Shown here: positions 5,239 to 8,578 of the stretch, one piece after another
Position numbering within the stretch: position 1 is the first letter of the stretch
Layout: every line of letters begins with the position of its first letter
The notes under the pieces: model-generated
The model's database searches: none
What the model was told of the DNA's origin: nothing
Seen by the model: only the letters and a program-made list of their open reading frames with translations
From: Clostridiales bacterium
Lineage (GTDB): Bacteria; Bacillota; Clostridia; Peptostreptococcales; JAAYPU01
Assembly: GCA_012519645.1 (NCBI GenBank)
Contig: JAAYPU010000240.1
Coordinates: forward strand, 1 to 8,578
Direction of reading: 5' to 3'
Length of the DNA stretch: 8,578 nt
Program-made: the position numbers and the translations under genes

Positions 5239-5514
5239 ATGGCAAATATTAAATCTGCAAAAAAACGTATTTTGGTTATCAACAAAAAAACAGCAAGAAA
5301 CAGAAGAGTAAAAAATCATCTGAAAGCTATTCTTAAGAATTTCGAAACTGCTATTGAAACGGGAAATCTTGAAGTTGCGAAAGAAAAGCTTGTATTAGCG
5401 GAAAAGGAACTGAGAAAAGCAGCATCAAAAGGAATTATCCATAAGAATGCAGCTTCCAGAAAAGTTTCCAGACTGACAAAAAGATTAAACTCTGCTGTGA
5501 AAAATGCAGGTTAG
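5239..5514 (+). CDS. rpsT: 30S ribosomal protein S20
   Basis: Primary binding protein of the 16S rRNA 5' domain in the small ribosomal subunit. The 91-residue product starts MANIKSAKKR and is extremely rich in Lys and Arg, with the family pattern KSAKKR...N...R...AKEKLVLAEKELRKAASKGIIHKNAASRKVSRLTKRLN; length is normal (about 85-90). An AGAGGGGTG Shine-Dalgarno lies just before the ATG. It has its own sigmaA-like promoter and terminator, so it is a single-gene unit. rpsT divergent from gpr is a common arrangement in Clostridia and Bacilli. Confidence 0.98.
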   Translation: MANIKSAKKRILVINKKTARNRRVKNHLKAILKNFETAIETGNLEVAKEKLVLAEKELRKAASKGIIHKNAASRKVSRLTKRLNSAVKNAG

Positions 5515-5565
5515 CCATCACCCGTAAATTTCCCCACAAAATGCGTACAAGTTCAGTATGCAAAT

Positions 5566-5590
5566 AAGAGAGGTCGTTCCTCTCTTTTTT
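5566..5590 (+). terminator. rpsT rho-independent terminator (perhaps bidirectional)
   Basis: AAGAGAGG (5566-5573), a TCGTT loop and CCTCTCTT (5579-5586), running into a T-run to 5590. Outer CAAATA and ATTTG extend the symmetry, so it could also stop the minus-strand transcript from the 5646-7121 gene. Confidence 0.85.
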
Positions 5591-5593
5591 ATT

Positions 5594-5646
5594 TGATGCT
5601 GCGCATCAATGCACGATAAACGATAAACGATAAACTGATGCGCAGC
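5594..5646. repeat. Hairpin/heptamer island C
   Basis: A compact unit. GCTGCGCATCA (5598-5608) and TGATGCGCAGC (5636-5646) are an exact 11-bp inverted repeat enclosing three CGATAAA heptamers. The left arm also forms its own hairpin, TGATGC-TGC-GCATCA (5594-5608), identical to 7884-7898. The right arm ends on the first base of the stop codon (minus strand) of the ASKHA gene. It may serve as the 3' end structure of that transcript. Confidence 0.85.
5614..5634 (+). repeat. Heptamer array, CGATAAA x3
   Basis: Three identical adjacent copies with no variation, in the loop of the island C inverted repeat. Related to the CCATAAA array at 8013-8033 (one base different). Confidence 0.9.
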
Positions 5647-7121
5647 TAAAAGTACATGAGGTCAATATATTTATCCATAAAATATGCACTTTCGGACAGA
5701 TGCAGTTCTTTTGCTTTTTTGCTGATTTCTTCTGATTTTTTCAGCATGTCATTATTTAAAAGTATCATAGAAGCACCAGCTAATGCGCCATTGCCAATAA
5801 ATTTTATTTTATTCAATAATTCACTTGGCAATAAACCTATGCCCGTTGCAGAAACCATATTTACATGATTGCCAAAACCACCCGCAACATATAAAGTTTC
5901 TATTTCTTCCATCGATACATCAGCATCATGAATAAGTGTATATATACCAGCACATATGGCTGATTTCGCCAGTTGGATTTGTCTGATATCATTTTGGCTG
6001 ACCAACACCTTACTGTCACCAATTACAAAGTCTTCTTCCAAATATCCGGTTTCATCTATAATTCCTTTTTCCTTCATCACATATACCGCATCCAGTATGC
6101 CCGATCCGCATATACCCTTTGCCTCAGTATTTCCAATAACGGTATAGCTTACATCGTCATTATTGATAACAACCGAATCTATCGCTCCATTTTTCGCCAT
6201 CATACCCATACTTAAGCCGGCTCCTTCAAATGCAGGACCTGCAGCAGTAGCACAACAAATCAATTCTCCGTTCTTTAATAAAGCCATTTCACCATTTGTT
6301 CCGATATCTACAATGAGAGCGCATTTATCCTTCTCAAGCATTTCCGAAGCAAGTATTGCACAGACAATATCAGCACCAATGTACGCACCGATACACCGAG
6401 GAATATATACTTCAGCATTCATATGCTTATAATTGCTCAATTCACCAAATAATGATTTTGTCTCAAAGGGTACTACGGCAATTGAAGAAGGGTCTAAATT
6501 TTCATAAATATGAAGCATAGTGGTATTACCTGTAATCACTGTTTTATTGATTTGCATTATACTTGCTTCCGTCATACATTCTGAAATCATTCTTTCCAAT
6601 TGATTTCGGATCAACTGCGACAAAACAGACAAGCCTTCACCTTTTGAACTCACTATTCTTGAAATAACATCAGCACCATATGACTTTTGCTCATTTTCCT
6701 CACTTCTCTCGGCTAAAACCTCTCCGCTTTCCAGTTTATACAATCTTACAACAACTGTGGTAGTGCCGATATCGCAGGCAATTCCATAGCCTTTTTCCGT
6801 CATATCAATATCAGGCATAGCTGCTTTAGCCAATATATTAGCTTCTTCATTATGAACTTTTATAAACACATCTCCCATGATAGTACAAAAACATGCCAGT
6901 CTCATACCCGGATTTGCAGATCCCAACAGCTTTTTTTCCTGTTCGGTCATAGGACTTACGTCACCCTCAATATACACTTGGCATTTACCGCATGTATGAT
7001 TACCTCCGCAAGGAAATGAAAAAGGGATCCCTTCTCTTTTTAATAAATCGCCAACCGGCTGTCCTGTATATACATTTGTGTGCAACGTTTTATCCCCTGT
7101 TACTATGATTGCTTTTCCCAA
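5646..7121 (-). CDS. [2Fe-2S]-ASKHA protein, RACo/RamA-like activator of corrinoid proteins
   Basis: Family members use ATP and a ferredoxin-like iron-sulfur domain to re-reduce inactive Co(II) corrinoid proteins to Co(I), keeping cobamide-dependent methyltransferases active. The 491-residue cytoplasmic protein has an N-terminal 2Fe-2S domain with Cys38, Cys44, Cys47 and Cys77 (C-X5-C-X2-C-X29-C), then an ASKHA (actin-like ATPase) domain: DIGTTT (117-122), DIGTNGE (272-278), AAGPAFEG (293-300), GICGSG (336-341), AGGFGNH (413-419), GNGALAGA (443-450). It is somewhat shorter than characterised RACo proteins, with the reduction between the two domains. The start is a TTG: GGAGGAA lies 6 nt before it, inside the end of the upstream DUF1638 gene. 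Two bases separate the genes, so translation is probably coupled. Which corrinoid protein it serves is unknown. Confidence 0.88.
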   Translation of the reverse strand: MGKAIIVTGDKTLHTNVYTGQPVGDLLKREGIPFSFPCGGNHTCGKCQVYIEGDVSPMTEQEKKLLGSANPGMRLACFCTIMGDVFIKVHNEEANILAKAAMPDIDMTEKGYGIACDIGTTTVVVRLYKLESGEVLAERSEENEQKSYGADVISRIVSSKGEGLSVLSQLIRNQLERMISECMTEASIMQINKTVITGNTTMLHIYENLDPSSIAVVPFETKSLFGELSNYKHMNAEVYIPRCIGAYIGADIVCAILASEMLEKDKCALIVDIGTNGEMALLKNGELICCATAAGPAFEGAGLSMGMMAKNGAIDSVVINNDDVSYTVIGNTEAKGICGSGILDAVYVMKEKGIIDETGYLEEDFVIGDSKVLVSQNDIRQIQLAKSAICAGIYTLIHDADVSMEEIETLYVAGGFGNHVNMVSATGIGLLPSELLNKIKFIGNGALAGASMILLNNDMLKKSEEISKKAKELHLSESAYFMDKYIDLMYF

Positions 7122-7123
7122 CG

Positions 7124-7867
7124 TTATTCCTCCGATTTCTTTACATTGATTTTCTGATCGTCATAAGTACGTATGATTTGATGCTTTGGCGGGCATATGA
7201 GGAATTTATCTTCATCCCAAGGGCCATTCAACAATTGATGAAAATAAGACATATCGCCTTCTTCAACATGAAATTTCCACTTTAAATACTCGGACGCTCT
7301 CTTTGCATAATTAAAATGTTCCGGATTTTCATATATAGGAGACTTAATATAAATACAACTATTATATTTTTCGTTCCACTCATTCTCTACCTCTAATAAA
7401 TATGAAGCGTTATCTTCTCCATATTCTTCTATATATTGTTCCAATTTTCTATGATAGCTTTCTTCTGACGGCGTGAATCCATTTTCTATCCAACCACTGT
7501 TATACCAATAAGTTCCCGGATTTTTATAAAACAATTCGTAATATCGGTCTGATGCGCCTAAAAACAAAGAAATACAATCCTCACATTTTGGCACTACCAG
7601 TGGAATGGTTTTGGATTTCAAACCTATGACGCTATCTGAACATAATCCATAACCTATACAAATATAATCAAATTTATTATGTGTATATAAAGCAAGCTGC
7701 TCTTCTTCAATAATATCAATATACCTCTGTAATTCATGATGCAGCACATCAGGCGTGTCATGCAGACCCTGGCGAATCCACCAGGCCCTGCAGTTATTAT
7801 CACTGCGAGCTATTTCATAACACATTTCTCTATTCATTACCATGCATCCTATAAATGCTATATTCAT
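7124..7867 (-). CDS. DUF1638 domain protein, coupled to RACo-like activator
   Basis: A 247-residue, probably cytoplasmic protein matching the DUF1638 family pattern: an N-terminal IGCMVMNREM (6-15), GYGLCSDSVIGL (72-83), PLVVPKCEDCISLFLGA (89-105), then NPGTYWYNSGW (116-126). Cys8, Cys76, Cys95 and Cys98 (a CxxC) are candidate metal or cofactor ligands. The function of the family is not established. From memory, members often sit beside corrinoid methyltransferase genes, as here. The frame can begin at a GTG (7876), but that codon lies inside the Shine-Dalgarno AAAGGTGA (7873-7880). The ATG at 7867, 5 nt after it, is the likely start. The downstream ASKHA gene begins 2 nt past the stop, so the two proteins are probably made together. 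Confidence 0.82.
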   Translation of the reverse strand: MNIAFIGCMVMNREMCYEIARSDNNCRAWWIRQGLHDTPDVLHHELQRYIDIIEEEQLALYTHNKFDYICIGYGLCSDSVIGLKSKTIPLVVPKCEDCISLFLGASDRYYELFYKNPGTYWYNSGWIENGFTPSEESYHRKLEQYIEEYGEDNASYLLEVENEWNEKYNSCIYIKSPIYENPEHFNYAKRASEYLKWKFHVEEGDMSYFHQLLNGPWDEDKFLICPPKHQIIRTYDDQKINVKKSEE

Positions 7868-7872
7868 AACTA

Positions 7873-7880
7873 TCACCTTT
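7873..7880 (-). promoter_or_regulatory. DUF1638 ribosome binding site
   Basis: AAAGGTGA on the minus strand, 5 nt before the ATG. Only 3 bp separate it from the palindrome 7884-7898, so a hairpin in the leader ends right beside it and could affect initiation. Confidence 0.75.
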
Positions 7881-7883
7881 CAT

Positions 7884-7898
7884 TGATGCTGCGCATCA
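7884..7898. repeat. Palindrome TGATGC-TGC-GCATCA
   Basis: A 6-bp stem with a three-base loop, identical over all 15 bases to 5594-5608. The two copies bracket the DUF1638-ASKHA operon. Confidence 0.85.
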
Positions 7899-7926
7899 GA
7901 GTATAGAGTATGGAGTATGGAGTATA
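7899..7926 (+). repeat. Heptamer array, GAGTATR x4
   Basis: GAGTATA, GAGTATG, GAGTATG, GAGTATA: exactly 28 bp, symmetric order of variants, with GATGC-type hairpins abutting on both sides. Confidence 0.9.
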
Positions 7927-7939
7927 GATGCTTCGCATC
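7927..7939. repeat. Hairpin GATGC-TTC-GCATC
   Basis: A 5-bp stem with the same arms as the palindrome at 7884-7898 but a TTC loop. It directly follows the GAGTATR array. Confidence 0.75.
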
Positions 7940-7992
7940 GTTAAACACAATAGTTCAACTATAGTTAAACTATTGCTTAACTATCGTTCAAC
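7940..7992. promoter_or_regulatory. Five phased GTTNAAC-type boxes, possible operator
   Basis: GTTAAAC (7940), GTTCAAC (7953), GTTAAAC (7964), GCTTAAC (7975) and GTTCAAC (7986), spaced 13, 11, 11 and 11 bp. The last four form an 11-bp tandem repeat with consensus GTTNAACTATN. GTTNAAC is a small palindrome, and an 11-bp period keeps copies on one face of the helix, as expected for cooperative binding of a regulator. It lies upstream of the DUF1638-ASKHA operon. An unrelated repeat origin is equally possible. Confidence 0.5.
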
Positions 7993-8007
7993 AGAAGCAA
8001 AACTTCT
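7993..8007. repeat. Small hairpin
   Basis: AGAAG-CAAAA-CTTCT, a 5-bp stem with a 5-nt loop, between the GTTNAAC boxes and the CCATAAA array. Confidence 0.55.
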
Positions 8008-8012
8008 ATACA

Positions 8013-8033
8013 CCATAAACCATAAACCATAAA
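8013..8033 (+). repeat. Heptamer array, CCATAAA x3
   Basis: Three identical adjacent copies; one base different from the CGATAAA array of island C. Confidence 0.9.
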
Positions 8034-8035
8034 CG

Positions 8036-8066
8036 TGAGGAAATTTCATAATATAAAATTTCCTCA
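8036..8066. repeat. Perfect 11-bp hairpin
   Basis: TGAGGAAATTT (8036-8046) pairs exactly with AAATTTCCTCA (8056-8066); 9-nt loop. It shares AGGAAATTTCATAAT exactly with the hairpin at 5019-5046, though the right half of the loop differs. Confidence 0.88.
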
Positions 8067-8094
8067 TTATATATTATCATTTTTTTCTAATAAA
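8066..8094 (-). promoter_or_regulatory. Tentative promoter for the DUF1638-ASKHA operon
   Basis: A perfect TATAAT on the minus strand (8066-8071), with TTTATT 17 bp upstream (8089-8094) as a poor -35. It lies just after the URO-D terminator, a logical place, but the region is very AT-rich. Confidence 0.3.
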
Positions 8095-8121
8095 CAAAAC
8101 TGACATCTAAAAAGATGTCAG
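8090..8121 (-). terminator. Rho-independent terminator of the URO-D family gene
   Basis: On the minus strand CTGACATCT-TTTT-AGATGTCAG (8100-8121), a perfect 9-bp stem, is followed by TTTTGTTTATT. It lies about 70 nt past the stop at 8194 and separates that gene from the downstream operon. Confidence 0.85.
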
Positions 8122-8193
8122 CCTAAATTATCATACTGAAATCTGTATCCAAATGATAAAAATCAATTACTGTTTTACTATAAAAATCTCCTA

Positions 8194-8578
8194 TTATTTT
8201 TTAAAATAATCTTTGCCGTAGTTTGTCAATTCATCTTCATAAATTTTTCGGACTTCAGGATACATTGGCAAAATATTAGGGATACAAGGAATAAAATAGC
8301 CTTGAGGACAATAAGTATCTATACTCCTACGGACTTCTTTTCGTATGACTTCTTCGTCTACATCAGGAGCGTCAATAACCTGTGCATCGATTCCGCCGAT
8401 TATTGCCATCCTTCCATTAAGTCTTTTTTGAATAGCTACAATATCATTTTGGGGTATCGCTCCCTGCCAAACGTCTAATCCTATTTCTGCCATATCCTCA
8501 ACAATTGGTTCACATATCGTGTCAGAATGATGCATAAACATAATTCCGTTTGATTTTACACTTTCGACAATTCGTTTA
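8194..8578 (-). CDS. Uroporphyrinogen decarboxylase (URO-D) family protein, probable methyltransferase, C-terminal part
   Basis: Only the last 127 or so codons are in the window; the frame is open to base 8578 and the start lies beyond the right edge (the ATG at 8541 is internal). The visible part, KRIVESVKSNGIMFMHHSDTICEP, then MAEIGLDVWQGAIPQND, RMAIIGGIDAQ and a C-terminal GYFIPCIPNILPMYPEV, follows the end of the TIM-barrel of the URO-D family. In anaerobes many such proteins are cobamide-dependent methyltransferases (MtaA/CmuA-like) rather than heme enzymes. The RACo-like and DUF1638 neighbours favour this. Substrate cannot be inferred. It ends in its own terminator, so it is not simply the first gene of the next operon. 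Confidence 0.82.
   Translation of the reverse strand, partial: KRIVESVKSNGIMFMHHSDTICEPIVEDMAEIGLDVWQGAIPQNDIVAIQKRLNGRMAIIGGIDAQVIDAPDVDEEVIRKEVRRSIDTYCPQGYFIPCIPNILPMYPEVRKIYEDELTNYGKDYFKK

Larger units (their letters stand above)
7884..8066. repeat. Hairpin/heptamer island D (upstream of DUF1638 gene)
   Basis: This fills most of the gene-free stretch 7868-8193. Order: hairpin (7884-7898), heptamers (7899-7926), hairpin (7927-7939), five GTTNAAC-type boxes (7940-7992), hairpin (7993-8007), heptamers (8013-8033), hairpin (8036-8066). If transcription starts upstream of it, the DUF1638 mRNA would carry all of this as a long structured leader. The rest of the stretch holds the URO-D terminator and an AT-rich 3' region (8122-8193) with nothing else recognisable. 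Confidence 0.8.

Noticed and set aside
5656..6432. Plus-strand open frames opposite the ASKHA gene
   Set aside because: Overlapping antisense frames of a clear gene; no start signals.
7868..8193. Cobalamin riboswitch upstream of the DUF1638-ASKHA operon
   Set aside because: I looked for the B12-box and conserved core and saw neither; the region is repeats, a terminator and AT-rich sequence.
1..8578. tRNA, rRNA or insertion sequence
   Set aside because: No tRNA cloverleaf, rRNA-like sequence or transposase reading frame was recognised.

Overview
The window looks like chromosomal DNA from an anaerobic, endospore-forming, low-GC Firmicute (class Clostridia). The evidence is AT-rich sequence, strong GGAGG-type ribosome binding sites, two sporulation genes (spoIIP and gpr) in the Clostridia/Bacilli order rpsT / gpr - spoIIP - lepA, and a corrinoid/one-carbon type gene set. 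Genus cannot be fixed from sequence alone.

Layout, left to right. Positions 1-409 hold no gene; this is a dense mosaic of short hairpins alternating with tandem 7-bp repeats, lying downstream of lepA. Positions 410-4912 are all on the minus strand: gpr (spore protease), spoIIP (engulfment hydrolase), a small membrane protein of unknown function with its own terminator, then lepA (elongation factor 4), which has its own promoter. Positions 4913-5238 separate gpr from the divergent rpsT (ribosomal protein S20, plus strand). Outward-facing promoters sit at the two ends and a second hairpin/heptamer island lies between them. rpsT ends at a rho-independent terminator, followed at once by a third, small island that touches the stop codon of the next gene.

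Positions 5646-7867 are a tightly coupled two-gene minus-strand operon: a DUF1638 protein, then a [2Fe-2S]-ASKHA protein resembling reductive activators of corrinoid proteins (RACo/RamA). Upstream is a fourth island (7884-8066) with hairpins, two heptamer arrays and five helically phased GTTNAAC-type boxes. Further upstream is the 3' end of a uroporphyrinogen-decarboxylase-family (URO-D) gene that runs off the right edge, with its own terminator. URO-D methyltransferase, RACo-like activator and DUF1638 together suggest cobamide-dependent methyl transfer, but no corrinoid protein is visible here, so the substrate is unknown.

The most unusual content is the intergenic architecture. Four islands are built from perfect hairpins (5-14 bp stems) and arrays of 2-5 heptamers, most of them exactly four copies. 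The heptamer sequence differs between arrays but the 7-bp period and alternation with hairpins are kept. Some hairpins and a 19-nt module recur. The pattern recalls the short tandemly repeated repetitive (heptamer) sequences described in filamentous cyanobacteria, here in a sporulating Firmicute. Its function is not evident from this sequence.
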